Shown here in pieces: positions 20,253 through 32,474 of a stretch of DNA of 64,000 bases. How positions within the stretch are numbered: the stretch's first letter is position 1; each line of letters opens with the position of its first letter. Below the pieces are notes generated by a model. That model was given only the letters and a program-made list of their open reading frames with translations, ran no database searches and had not been told where the DNA came from. This DNA is from Notamacropus eugenii (lineage: Eukaryota; Chordata; Mammalia; Diprotodontia; Macropodidae). A program made the position numbers and the translations under genes. The stretch lies in the NCBI RefSeq assembly GCF_028372415.1, contig NC_092876.1, positions 224,211,528 through 224,275,527 on the forward strand, read 5' to 3'.

Positions 20253-23200
20253 CAGAAAAACTTTCACACACTGTAGTCATTTCTGTGCACAAAGTTCTCC
20301 TGATTCTGCTCCTTTCACTCAGCATCAGATCATATAAGTCTTGTCAGGCCTCTCTGAAGTCTTCCTGTTCATCATTTCTTATAACACAATAGTATTCCAT
20401 TACATTCATATACCATAATTCATTCAGCTATTCCCCAACTGATGGACATCCCCTTGATTTCCAGTTTTTGGCCACCCCAGAGTGCTGCTATAAATATTTT
20501 TGTACGTGAGACCCTTTCCCATTTTGATAATCTCTTGGGGATACAGTCCTAGAAGAGGTATTGCTGGGCCAAAGTTTGTAGCCCTTTGGCCATAGTTCCA
20601 AATTGCTCTCCAGAATGGTTGGATCAGCTCACAGCTCCACCAACAGTGCATTAGTGTCCAACTCTCCCACATCCTCTTCAACATTTATCATCTTCCTGTT
20701 CTTTCTTGTTTACCAATCTGATAGGTGTGATGTGGTACCTCAGAGTTGTTTGATTTGCATCTCTCTAATCAAAAGTGATTTAGAGCATTATTTCATATGA
20801 CTATAGATATCTTTAATTTCTCCCTCTGAAAATTGCCTTTTCATATCCTTTGACAATTTATCAATCAGAGAATGATTTGAATTTTTGTACATTTGACTCA
20901 GTTCTCTATATATTCTTGAGATGAGGCCTTTATCACTGACATTAGCTGTAAAAATTCTTCCCCAGGTTTCTACATCCCTCCTAATTTTGGTTGCGTTGGG
21001 TTTGGTTGTGCAAAAAGTTTTCAATTTAATGTAATCAAAATTATCCATCTTGCACTTCAATAATGCTTTCTATCTCTTCTTTAGTCAAAAATTCTTCCCT
21101 TTCCTATAAATCTGATAAATACACCATTCCTTGTTCCACCCATTTGGGTGGAACTTTTATCCAGTTTTCCCAGTAATTTTTGTTGAACAGTAAGTTCTTA
21201 TCGCAGAAGCTGGGGTCCTTGGGTTTATCAAACAGTAGATTGCTATATTCATTGTCTACTGTGTCTTGAGTACCTACTCTATTCCATTTGTCTACCCTTC
21301 TGTTTCTTAGCCAGTACCAAGTGGTTTTGATAATTGCTGCTTTATAATACAATTTGAGATCTTATAGAGCTAGGCCGCCTTCCCTAGCATTTCTTTTCAT
21401 TAGACCCATTGATATTCTGGACCTTTTATTCTTTCAGATGAATTTTGATACTATTTTTTCCAGCTCTAGAAAATAATTATCTGATAGTTTAATTGGTATG
21501 ACACTGAATAAATAAATTAATTTAGGTAGAATTTTCATTTTTATTATATTGGCTTGGCCTACTCATGAGCAACTGATGTTTTTCCACTTAGATTTGACTT
21601 TATGTGTATGAAAAGTGTCTTGTAGTTGTGTTCATATAGTCCCTGGGTTCGTTTTTGGCAAATAAACTCCCAAATATTTTATAGTGTCTACCCTAGCTTT
21701 AAATGGGATTTTTGTTTCTATCTCTTGCTGTTGGGCTTTGTTACTAATATATAGAAATGCAGAAGATTTGTACAGGTTTATTTTGTAACCTGAAACTTTG
21801 CCAAAGTTGTTTATTGTCCCAAGTAATTTTTTACTTGAATCTCTGGGATTTTCTAAATATATCATCATATCATCTGCTAAAGGTGATAACTTAGTTTCTT
21901 CTTTGCCTATTCTAATTCCTTCAGTTTCTTTATCTTGTCTAATTACTATAGCTAGCATTTCTAGTACCATATTGAATAGTAGTGGTGATAATGAACATTC
22001 TTGTTTCACCCCTGATCTTATTGGAAACGCATCTAGCTTATCACCATTGTACATAATGCTTGCAAAAGGTTTTAGATAGATACTGCTTATTATTTTGTGG
22101 AAAGTTCCCTTTATTCCTCTGCTCTCCAATGTTTTTAATAGTAATGGGTATTGTATTTTGTCAAAAGATTTTTCTGCGTCTATTGAGATAATCATGTGGT
22201 TTCTGTTAGTTTTGTTGTTGATATGGTTGATAATGCTAATTGTTTTCCTAATATTGAACCAGCCCTGCATTCCTGGTATGAATCCTACCTGATCATAATG
22301 TATTATTCTCCTGATAAGTTGCTGTATTCGTTTGGCTAAAATCTTATTTAAAATTTTTGCATCTATATTCATTAGAGAAATTGGTCTATAATTTTCTTTC
22401 TCTGTTTTGTCTCTTCCTGGTTTAGGTATCAAAACCATATTTGCATCATAAAAAGAATCTGGGAGGACTCCTTCTTCCCCAATTTTCAAAAATAGTCTAT
22501 ATAGTATTGAAATTAACTGTTCTTTAAATGTTTGATAGGATTCACTTGTAAATCCATCTGGCCCTGGAGATTTTTTCCTAAAGAGTTTATTGATGGCTTG
22601 TTCAATTTCGTTTCTGAGAGGCAGTTGTTTAAGTATTCAACTTCCTCTTCTGTTAATCTGGGCAATTCATATTTTTTAAAATACTCATCCATCTCATTTA
22701 GATTGTCAAATTTATGGGCATAAAGTTAAGCAAAGTAATTTCTAATAATTGTTTTATTTTCCTCCTCATTGGAGATGAGTTCACCCCTTTCATTTCTGAT
22801 TTTAGTAATTTGGTTTTCTTCTTTCTATTTTTTAAATCAGATTGACCAAAGGTTTATCAATTTTATTAGTTTTTTCATAAAACTAACTATTAGTTTTATT
22901 TATTAATGCAATAGTTTTCTTAATTTCAATTTTTCTAATCTCTCCTTTGGTTTTCAGTATTCCTAATTTGGTATTAACTTGGGGATTTTCAATTTGTCCT
23001 TTTTATAGCTTTTTCAGCTGCATGCCCAAGTCATTGATCTCCTCTTTCTCTATTTTATTCATGTAGGCATTCAAAGATATAAAACTTCCCCTAAGAACTG
23101 CTTTTGCAATATCCCATAAAATTTGGTAGGTTGTCTCATTTTTGTCATTCTCTTGAATGAAGTTGTTGATTGTTTCTATGATTCCTTGCTTAACCCATTC

Positions 23201-23985
23201 CTTCTTTAGGATTAGATTATTTAGTTTTCAATTCATTTTTGCTTTATCTTTCCATGGCCTTTTATTACATAGAATTTTTATCGCATTATCATCTGAGAAG
23301 GATGCATTGACTATCTCTGTCTTTCTGCACTGTATTGTGAGATTTTTATGCCCTAGAACATGGTCAATTTTTGTATATCTGCCATGTCCCTCTGAGAAAA
23401 ACACATATTTCTTTCTATTCCCATTCAATTTTCTCCAGAGATCTATCATATCTACCTTATCCAGAGCTTTATTTACCTCCTTAATCTCTTTCTTGTTTAT
23501 TTTGAGTTTAGATTTATCAAGTTCAGAGAGGGGGAAGTTGATGTCCCCTACTAGTATAGTTTTGCTGTCTATTTCTTCCTTCAACTCCTCCAACCTCCCT
23601 TCTAAGAATTTTGATGCTATATCACTTGGAGCATACATGTTTAGTAATGATATTGCTTCATTTTTTATTATGCCTTTTAGCAGGATATAGTTTCCTTACT
23701 TATCTCTTTTGATTAGATCTATTTCTACTTTTGCTTTGGCTGAAATTAGGATTGCTACCCCTGATTTTCTTACATTAGCTGAGGCACAATATATTCTGCT
23801 CCAACTTTTTACCTTTTCCCTGTGTGTCCCCCCCATTTCAAATGTGTTTCTTGTAAACAATATATTGTTGGATTATGGCTTTTAATCCATTCTGCTATCC
23901 ATATCCTTTTTATGGGAGAGTTCATTCCATTCACATTCACAGTTATGCTTACAATCTGTATCTTCCCCTCCATCCTCTTACGCTC
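20253..23985 (-). pseudogene. broken L1 ORF2 (copy 2)
   Basis: Pieces of the endonuclease (about 23228-23980), the RT (an open segment 21632-22489, 285 codons) and the C-terminal region (20424-21060) remain in order but in different frames. The ATG used by copy 1 is lost. Key residues have changed: the endonuclease SDH motif reads [13 protein letters not shown] reads [10 protein letters not shown], and FADD reads LADD. The deletion near 21119-21150 removes part of the C-terminal third. It cannot encode an active enzyme. Confidence 0.88.
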
Positions 23986-24557
23986 TGCTTGTGCTTCTAG
24001 TTCTCCCATCTCCCTTCCCCTCCTCAACAGAGTTTTACTTTTCACCACCACTTCCCATAGTCTTCCCTTCCTTCTTTCAGCCCCCTTCCCTTTTACTCCC
24101 TTATACCCTTACTACTTCTTCCCTTCCTTGTAGCTTCCCCTCCCTTTTCTTCCCCCTTCCCATCCTACTGCCTATAGAGCTAGTTAGATTTATATACTTA
24201 ATTAAGTTTATTGTTCCCTTCTTGAACCAAATCAGATAGGAATACCTCTCAAACAATGCTAATCTCTCTCCCCTCTTTACCTCTACTATAATTTTGTATT
24301 TCCTGTGATGCAGTTTATAATTTTCTGCTTCCTCCTTTTCATATCCCCTGTTACAATCCCTTTGCACACTTAAATCATATTTTTATCATCACATCATTTA
24401 CTTTATACTCGTTCCCTTTATGTATATCCCTTTTATATTTCATAATAGATGTACAATTCTCAGGATTAACTAGTATCATCTTCCCTTTCAGGGAGGTAAA
24501 CAGTTTGCCCAAATTGAGTAACAAGTTTTTGTTGTTTTTTTCCCCCTGTTTACCTTT

Positions 24558-25676
24558 TTATGCCTCTCTTGCAACCCACATTTGAAGATCTAATTTTCTA
24601 TTGAGTTCTGGCCTTTTTGTCAGGAAGGTCTGAAAATCTCTAATTTCGTTGAATGTCCATCTCTTTGCCTGAAATGTCATGCTGAACTTTGCTGGGTAAT
24701 TGATCCTTGGTTGTAGTCCCAGCTCCTTTTCCTCATGGAATATCATATTCCAATTCCTTCGATCTTTTAATGAAGAAGCTGCTAGGGCCTGTGTGATCCT
24801 GATTGTAGCTCCTCGATATTCAAATGATTTCTTTCTGGTTGCCTATAGTATTTTCTCCTTCACTTGATAGTTCTGGAAGTTTGCAACAATATTTCATGGG
24901 GTTTTTAGTTTGGGATCCCTTTCAGGAGGTGAATGGTGGATTCTTTTGATGACTATCTTGTCTTCTGGATCTAGCACTTCTGGGCAGTTTTCCTTGATGA
25001 TTTCTTGGAAGATGTTATCCAGACTCTTTTTTCATTGTGGCTTTCTGGCAGGCCAATAATTCTTAAATTTTCTCTCCTGGGTCTATTTCCCAGGTCAATT
25101 GTTTTTCCAATTAGATATTTTACATTTTCTTCTATCTTTTCATTCTTTAGATTTTGTTTGACTGATTCTTGATGTCTCATAGAATCGTTAGTTTCTACTT
25201 GCCCAACTCTAATTTTTATCAAATTGTTTTCTTCAGTTAACTTTTGCATCTCCTTTTCCATCTGTCCAACTATTCCTTTTAAGGAATTATTTTCTCCACT
25301 TAGTTTTTGTACTTCCTTTTCCATTTGTCCAATTTTCCCAGTTAGGTTTTGTGTTTCCCTTTCCATTTGCTCATTTTTCCCAGTTAGGTTTTGTGTTTCC
25401 TTTTCCATTTGTTCAATTTTCCTTTTTAAAGAGATCTTCTCATTAGTGAATTCTTTTTTCATACTTTTAAAATCGTTGGTCAGTTTTTCTTCTATTTCCT
25501 TCTTCAGCTGTTCCAGGAGAACTGTTTATTCATGTAAGCAGTTCATAGTCCCTTCTGAAGTTTCAGATGGAAGTACAGTCTCATTACTGACCTTTTTGAT
25601 ATTCTTCTTTTGGTCCTTGCCCCCATAGAAAGATTCTATGGTTTTTTTCACTCTTGCTTTGCTTTTTCTTGCTCAT
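24558..25676 (-). pseudogene. broken L1 ORF1 (copy 2)
   Basis: Counterpart of the intact 393-aa ORF1, interrupted by frameshifts. The best surviving piece (24971-25462) covers the coiled coil and the start of the RRM. Its heptad blocks are 14, 14, 21 and 21 residues, one 21-residue block fewer than copy 1. The last 60 codons (24558-24746) keep the PRINYPAKFSMTFQA block. The start ATG at 25676 is still present. Confidence 0.85.
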
Positions 25677-26706
25677 GTGGTGATTTGTGTTGTGGCTTCT
25701 GGTTCTGCAGAACTTGGTGTTGAGCTGACTGGTGTAAAAAAGCTAAGGGCAGATGCCTTTTTATCTTTTTGTTTTGTGTTTCTCCGATTAGACCTGGGGC
25801 TAGCTTGTTAAGTGTGGGGGAGGAGTGGTCTGGTCACAGGAGATCTCCTCAGCTGAGCTGAGGCAAAGGCAAGCTCAGAGGTTGGAGATCCCAGCTGCCC
25901 TATTGTCTTCCCATTTCCTCTTGACTACTGAGGCATGCCTGGGTCCTAGTGTGAGTTTCCACACCCTCTGTGGCTCCTCTCCTTGGGCTGAGGCTCATCT
26001 GGGTCCTAGTGCAAGTTTTCTCTTCCCCTGGAGCTCCTTTTCTAGCACTAAGGCACACCTGGGTCCTAGTGTGAGTTTCCACTGCCCTGGGGCCCCTCTC
26101 CTTCTGGTTTATCTCTGCCACAGTAAGATGAATCCCCCTTAGCTATTTTCCTAGCCTCAGGCATTATGAGACTGTTTGCCCCTTCACTGTACCCACTGAT
26201 CCGAGATTTTTCTGGGGAAATATTTTATGGTTGTTTTGAAGTTAACAAGGGGTGAGAAAAGAGCATTTACCTATTACTCTGCCATTTTAGGTACTGGAAG
26301 TTCTAGTAGGTGACTTACTAATCTGTGGGCTGAAGGTCTCAGGATCTGCTGTGGCTGATATCTCGGGCTCAATGGCTGTCACTCTCTCAGCTCTGTTGGT
26401 CTCTCACTCTGGGCTGCTGCTCTGCCATTCCACCTGCTGCTGCCTCAGGCCTTCCCGGGGCTTTCCTGCTCTGCTGTGCTGGTCACTGGGAGCTATGTGC
26501 TATGGGCTCACCCCCATGGAACAGATCATTCCTGTCTACCTTCCAGTGTGTCCTGGGCTATGAATCTGCCAATCTGCCTCCTATTGAATTCTTCACCTCT
26601 AAAATTTGGTCAGATTCTCTTTTTTAGAGGTATCTGAAGAAATTTGTCTAAGAGTTTAGGTGAGTTGTTGCTCTCACTCTGCCATCATGGCTCCACCTTC
26701 TCATGT
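25677..26706 (-). promoter_or_regulatory. decayed 5'UTR of L1 copy 2
   Basis: Aligns along its length with the copy 1 5'UTR but has lost many CpGs (for example the GCGCCGACCGCGC part has become TGTGCTGGTCACT). Contains three tandem 60-bp units at 25929-26108. The YY1-type site carries one change. Confidence 0.75.
25929..26108 (-). repeat. three 60-bp tandem units in the L1 5'UTR
   Basis: Units 25929-25988, 25989-26048 and 26049-26108 each begin T(G/A)AGGC and share CTGGGTCCTAGTG(T/C)(G/A)AGTTT at the same offset. The period is exactly 60. Copy 1 has two 59-bp units here. Confidence 0.85.
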
Positions 26707-26723
26707 TCAATCAAAACATTTTT
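26707..26723. repeat. target-site duplication of L1 copy 2 (5' side)
   Basis: TCAATCAAAACATTTTT; see 19846-19862. Confidence 0.85.
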
Positions 26724-26825
26724 AAAGGGATGTAAGCATCCTGTTCTGGTAGTTTAAATATTAAGCCATATTTTATTTCCTTTATTCTAATCATTAATAT
26801 TGATCATACTCAGTTGAAAGGAAAT

Positions 26826-26990
26826 ATGGTATAGTGGAAGGTGAGACAGGCTTGGAGTCAGAAAAATTTCAAATTGAGTTCTACTACTAATGCATTGTAG
26901 TTGTTCATAGCAGGTTACTTAACTGCTCTTTAAGACTGTAAGTTACAGACAAATTCCTGGTTTGAGTCAATGGAAAGATTTAACAGAATG
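26826..26990 (+). mobile_element. tRNA-derived SINE, diverged
   Basis: Head TATGGTATAGTGGAAGGTG...GCTTGGAGTCAGAAA, then a decayed core (GCAGGTTACTTAACTGCTC). MAR1/MIR type, 3' part lost. Confidence 0.6.
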
Positions 26991-27639
26991 AGTTCTGTAC
27001 ACCTGAGAATTCACATGCTCAGACTAAAAAAACATATATTTAGTTTAGCTATTTTATGTTTTCAGGGTAGCATGATAAATGCACAGATTCTCTATTTTGA
27101 AAACGTTTGAATTGGTGACTAAAAAAACTCATAGAAATTTAGGTGTAAAATAATTTTAGATAATGAAATGAAAGTTTAGTGACTCCATAAAGGAGGTAAT
27201 GATGGCAACTATTTGTTAACTTGTATAATTTATCCCATTATTTCCAATTTATTTATCCCAATAAAAAGCAACAGAACAATATGATATTAATTGATGATAT
27301 AAGTACTAAGTGATTAATGTTATTTATAAAATATTTTCATTCTAAAAGTGAGCTAGCATTTGAAATTCTTGTTCAAAGTTTTGCTTCTTGGCTTGGCAAT
27401 TCAATTCATAATCTTTTAAAAGAATATTTAAATTGTTTTATATCACTTCATTTTTCAATATATTACTCTCCTTTTCCTCTTCCACAGGGTCATCTCTTCT
27501 AACACAGAATATATAAAAGAAATGGAAAGGAAGAGTTCAGTAAAAATAAAACTAGCATATCAAAAAATATGTACAATGTTTCATACTAAATAATCCCCTA
27601 CTTCTTTAAAGAGGCAGGCCAGGAGTAGCTTTTCATATC
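26991..27639. other. no feature recognised
   Basis: AT-rich, with short frames only. Possibly the edge of the old L1 that follows. Confidence 0.45.
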
Positions 27640-28760
27640 TCTTCTATGGAACCAAATTCATCACTATAGTTTCATATAATTTCTTATTTTTTATCTATAT
27701 ATGGTCTCTCGTTTTGCCATTGACCTCCTTGTAGTATATGCCAAACAATGGAATCTCTATGTCAAAGAAAGTGGGCATTTTAGTCATTTGATTTGCCATA
27801 ATTCCAAATTACATATTTCCCATAATTCTAAAAGGCTTCCTGGAATGGTAGTGGCAATTAGCTTCACCAACAATTACCTTTCTTTCCACAACCCTCCAAT
27901 ATTAACTATCCCCATCTTCTGTCATCATTGCCAATTTGCTAAGTGTGAGATAAAACCAATTTTATCTGCATTTGTCCTTTTGGATATACTTTTCCTTTAA
28001 TAGACACACACATATTTTGTCATCTTTAAATTTTTCTGCATGTAAGGTACAATTTCCTAATTGTTTTGATTTGCATTGTCTTATAGTAAATAATTCAGCA
28101 TAGTTATTTTCAGTGAGATTTCTCTATTATTTACTCCTGGATTTATTGTGATTATATAGAAATACTGTTGATGCTCATGAGTTTATTTTGAACTTGCTCC
28201 TTTAGCAAATCCAATAATTATCTTCGTTGGATGATTCTCTAGTGTAATCTAAAAGCAAATCAACATGTCATCAGCTAATAGGAATAATTATTTTTGTCCA
28301 CCTATCCTTATTTCTTTATCTCAATTTACTAGTAATGCTAATGATTCTAGAACTCATCTCAAATATCTAGTGGAATAAGAGACATCTTGCTTTACTCTCA
28401 CTTTTATTAGGAAAGTTTCTAGTAATTCTCCATTGCATGTAATTCTAATTTTTGGCTTTAAATATGTAATTTTATCATATTTTTAAATGTCCTTCTATCC
28501 CTATGTTTTACAGGCTTTTTAGCATAAAGGAGTTGTGTACTTTGTTAAAGACTTTTTTTCTTTATATATATGAATATAATTGTGGTTTTAGAGTACCTTG
28601 TTTTAAATATGATTGATATATTAATTTTTTTCCTTATTACAGAACATACTTGCACTCTTCCTGGTCTAAATTTCTTAAATTTAACTAAATCATAGTGAAT
28701 AATTTTTATTATAGATATTTATAGATAATTATAGATATTTTACTGTAGTCTTTTGCAGGA
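27640..28760 (-). mobile_element. old L1 ORF2 remnant, minus strand
   Basis: Degenerate blocks follow the order seen in intact L1 on this strand: AATGGTAGTGGCAATTAGCTTCACCAACAA (like the GTTCCACCAACAATG region), TTGTTTTGATTTGCATTGTC, TTTATTTTGAACTTGCTCC, AACATGTCATCAGCTAATAGG (like the ATCATATCATCTGC block over the RT catalytic site) and AGACATCTTGCTTTACTC. Many stops; older than copies 1 and 2. Confidence 0.6.
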
Positions 28761-29140
28761 CATTAACTTTAGTCTTGGAATCTTTCAAATTCTCACTTCC
28801 ATTCGCTAAAGAATAGCTAGATCATGCAACCCTGAATTTCCAAAACTGATCTCTTATTTTTTAAGTTTCATGTTCTAGAAAAGTACTGCTTAGAACGCAA
28901 AAATTCTTACAATGTATGATTCTGAGAGAAACAGAGGAAGAAAGGGATGATTTTAAAATCGTACTTTAATATAGAATTCCCATTTTTTCTTATTATATGG
29001 ATGGAAACACAGAGGGACCTAGCAGTTCCATTTTCTCAAATTTTATGTGAGAGTAAATACAATATTGTTCTTCCACAAACCACTAAGAAGTAGCACAAGA
29101 CCATTACTCATCCCTATGTACTTTCTGTCCTCTCAACTAA
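28761..29140. other. no feature recognised
   Basis: AT-rich sequence, nothing nameable. Confidence 0.45.
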
Positions 29141-29280
29141 TTAGATTTAGAGTTATAAGGAATTTTAGATGCCACTAATCCAAATTGCTACTTTTCTAAG
29201 TGAGGAAACAGTCCTAGAGAGTCTGTGACTTGCCCAGTGTCATCAAGTAGAAAATGACAGCTGAGAATTCGATCTAGGTA
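29141..29280 (-). mobile_element. MAR1/MIR-type SINE fragment
   Basis: Reverse-strand SINE core: TTAGATTTAGAGTTATAAGG, TTTTCTAAGTGAGGAAACAG and GTGACTTGCCCAGTGTCATCAAG, then GAGAATTCGATCTAGG. Confidence 0.65.
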
Positions 29281-29345
29281 TACACACACACGCACGTACA
29301 CACACACACACACACACACACATACATACACACACATTTATATAT
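29281..29345. repeat. (CA)n microsatellite with CATA interruptions
   Basis: A CA run broken by GCACG, GTA and ATACATA. It passes into a TA-rich stretch (29341-29390). It starts at the end of a SINE. Confidence 0.9.
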
Positions 29346-29454
29346 TTGTATACACATATACATGTGTATATTATGTGTATATATAATAGTGATTCTTATT
29401 GCATTATTCAAACTTTGAAATTGGATAAGCATGTGTATATCTATTTTTATAATA

Positions 29455-29620
29455 CTCCTTTAAGGTTTGCAAAGTACTTTACATATCCTATGATTTGATT
29501 CTCATATCCAAGTTAGGTTGTTACATGAGCTCTGTGATCTTGACACTTACTGTCTCTGAACCTTTTCATCTGCTTAATAAGGAGTTTAGACTTGTTTCTC
29601 TCCACCATCCTTTCTAACTC
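29455..29620. mobile_element. two abutting SINE pieces, opposite strands
   Basis: 29455-29530 has the reversed MIR 3' block (AAGGTTTGCAAAGTACTTTACATATCC...TTGATTCTCAT). 29527-29620 has a plus-strand SINE core and 3' region (CTCTGTGATCTTGACACTTA...CATCTGCTTAATAAGGAGTTTAGACTTG...CCTTTCTAACTC). Confidence 0.5.
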
Positions 29621-31319
29621 AAAAAATTGAAAAAAAAAGTTGAACAAAATAAATAAAAATACAATACAACAAAGGTAATGCTAATTTGTGCTTTTCTAAA
29701 TGTTGCTAGCAACTATACGTTTCTATATTTGAGTTCAACACCACGAGGTTAGAATATATGATCTCCTCTAAGACATTTACTGGACTCAGATTGGAATAGA
29801 TCATCACCCTCCCTTTCTATATTTCTATATCCTGTATCTAAAGATGACCATTGTCTTTAGAGGTCTTGACGCTGTCATACATATATTGATGCCTAAACCA
29901 TAGCACCATTGCCACCTTAAAAAAAAATGAGTAAATGCAGCCAACCTGGACACCTAGAACAGATTCATAATGACTCCTAGATGTCTTGATTCCCAATTGC
30001 TTTAAAACAAAAGTATCATTGCAAACTGGGAGATCCCAGGATCCTCTAGGAGAGGCTGCATTTTCAAGGAAGTACATTAAATGTAGTCAAAGGATAGCCT
30101 TTCTATCTGGTATAGAAATGTCCTTACATTCCCATGAAGAATTTAATATAACTTAATTTCATCATATATCTTGTCAATTCAATATAAGATTGAGGAGAGG
30201 CCCTCCATTGCTCAGATTTCATTGCTGCTTACATTACATCTGGTATTATATGAAAATAAAGTAGAAAGTTCATCACATGTCAAATGTTCCTCAGTGTTGT
30301 CTCTAGTCTAACTGCCCTCTATATATTCGATGGCTGATAGCACTCTCAGCTCCAAAGTTATGCATGAAAATCTAGTCTTCTAATGTTTAATTTGGGTTCT
30401 GTCATTATGCGAACTAGATGCAAAGTCTATTGACATAAGAAGCTACTAATTTTTACTTGTATCAATATTACACTTAATTTGTATAATCTAGACTGCTTTG
30501 TGATTGCAATATTTTTGTCATCAGGTTGAATGCCAAGCTGTTTTTGATCTTTTGGGCAATTGTTATGGAAAGCGATCACCAAACATAATTGCAAAAGGAA
30601 TTTGATATGGTTGAACTATTTGTCTAATTTATTACATGAGAGCCATCTGTATCAAAGATGGCAGCCTTATTTGCATGTGTGTATGTGTCAAGTTGGTAAT
30701 TTAAACGAGTATATCATTGCTTCTACGATTTTTGATCTCATCAATGTGGATACTCAGCCTACTATGGCAAGTTGCAACTCATTCATGCCTTCTAATTCTG
30801 TGGAATCCCTATCCACCTTCTCACATATATCCTCTATTGATTAATGTGTTGGAGGCCTCCCATTGGGAACTTTAACGCTTCATGGGTAGCAATTCATCAT
30901 TTATCTGTATGTCTGATATATCCTAACTCTTGCTAAATCCTCCACAGAAGATTTGTATTCTGGAGTAATTCCTCTAGATCATGAGTCCTGAAGAATGAAC
31001 TTTTAAAAATATTTTGATAATTTTATTTCAATCTACTTGCTTTCTTTTGTAACTCTATGCATTTGACTTCATACATTTAAAACTTTATTTTTAGAAGGAT
31101 TACACAGATTTTAAGAAAATGTTAGTACACACACACAAACAAAAGATTAAAAAACTCTGCTCTTGGTCTGCTATAGGTTTGACAGTAATTGTTCTTGAAT
31201 AATATCTGAAAATTTTAATGGACTACAAACTCAATATGAGTTAGCAGGATGATAGAGCAGCTAAGAAAGCTACTATAATCTTAGACTGAATTTCAAGGGG
31301 CATAGTATCCAGGACCTAG
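29621..31319. other. unassigned 1.7-kb stretch
   Basis: No gene or named repeat recognised. 30300-30990 is less AT-rich and holds a 94-codon plus-strand frame without similarity I can name (30560-30844). An old repeat or diverged unique DNA are both possible. Confidence 0.4.
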
Positions 31320-31640
31320 AATATAATAATAATCCTACTATACTCTGTCCTGGTCAAGTCAAATTTGGCATGCTGTGTGTTCAGTTCAAAGGGAAGAAAT
31401 AAGACCAGTAGAAAAAAGAAAGAAAGAACAGTAGGCAGAGACAACAAAGAGATAAATCTGGTCTTCATAGACCGAAAAACTTCCTTAAGAACAGAGGCAG
31501 AATCTGTTCCTTTAGCTGATAGAGGTTTTTCTTCTCTGAAAGTCTTCAAGATGAAGCTTAATGATCACTTGTAGGTCACATTTTAGAAGGTATGTTTCAG
31601 TCAGATGGCCTCAAAGGTCCCACACAACTCTAACACACTG
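31320..31640 (+). mobile_element. CR1/L3-type LINE 3' end
   Basis: Blocks typical of the CR1/L3 ORF2 end and 3'UTR in order: CCTACTATACTCTGTCCTGGTCAAG, TGTGTTCAGTTC, AAAACTTCCTTAAGAACAGAGG, AAGTCTTCAAGATGAAGCTTAATGATCACTTGT and CAGATGGCCTCAAAGGTCCC. The middle is deleted and no frame survives. Confidence 0.65.
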
Positions 31641-32361
31641 TTAGGTCATTGGTATCCCTTCTTTTCTAATCATACATTTCTTTGATGATGACTTTTGCAT
31701 TACTACATGTGCATAAGTAACCATTGCTATAACTCAAGGATTCATTTATAGCCAAGAAGGGTATCCCATAAGGATCTTTGTCCAAATTAGTGTAGTCACA
31801 ATTACTTCACAAATTCAAGACAACTGATAGGGCTCTATGTGTATTTCTCAGGAAAAATATCTTCTTAGCATAGGACAACTGAGAGAGCAGAGCAAAATAT
31901 CAGGCTCTAATCTTATAATCCAAGGTTGTCTTTCAGTATTTCTCTTTTCCTATTGTTTGTAATATAGATGACTTCAGATTGATAAACAGGCAACAGTGCT
32001 GACCAAAAGCTTAATCTCTTCAATACTGAAATGTTCTTGTCTGTGTATACTGGCTCATTTTTTCTATGAGAATGCATTATAAAGCTTTATAATGGGAACT
32101 TGATTGGAAATGCAATACAATTTATAGAAGTTGTCTTTATCACTAAGTTTACTAGAACACATAATTTCCATAAATTCTACTTCTAAGCCACTGCTCATGT
32201 GACTGCCTCTGTTTGGAATATCCTTTCCACATCACATGTTCACTTGTTAAAGTTTAGTCCATCTTTCCAGGTGTCAAGGTAGCAAGATCCTCCTATTGAA
32301 AAGAAATTTCTCTTTCATCCGTTAATGTAGTATTCTATTCACAACTCCTTTAGCACTTAAA
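31641..32361. other. no feature recognised
   Basis: AT-rich sequence. A short segment near 32190-32290 (TGACTGCCTCTGTTTGGAATATCC) may be an L2 fragment but is too short to call. Confidence 0.4.
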
Positions 32362-32470
32362 GAATCAGATTTAGAATAGGAAGAGATGTTAGTGGCTAAT
32401 AATTCCAACTGTCCACTTTTACAAATAATGAAACTGAGACCCAGAGCATTAAAGTGACTTGTTTTGGTCT
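32362..32470 (-). mobile_element. MAR1-type SINE fragment
   Basis: Reverse SINE: ATCAGATTTAGAATAGGAAGAG, then ACAAATAATGAAACTGAGACCCAGAGCATTAAAGTGACTTG. It ends at the start of the L2 that follows. Confidence 0.6.
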
Positions 32471-32474
32471 TACA

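Larger units (their letters stand above)
19863..26706 (-). mobile_element. full-length but decayed L1 (copy 2)
   Basis: A second L1 in the same orientation and of the same family as copy 1. It is complete from the 5' end (GGAGCCATGATGGC, sense) to an A-rich tail, and is flanked by a 17-bp duplication. Both ORFs are broken by frameshifts, stops and deletions. Much of the 5'UTR CpG content has become TG/CA. An internal deletion of about 95 bp lies near 21119-21150 (between the counterparts of 14010 and 14130). A (CA)n run has expanded in its 3'UTR. It is older than copy 1, though long stretches still match closely. Confidence 0.9.
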
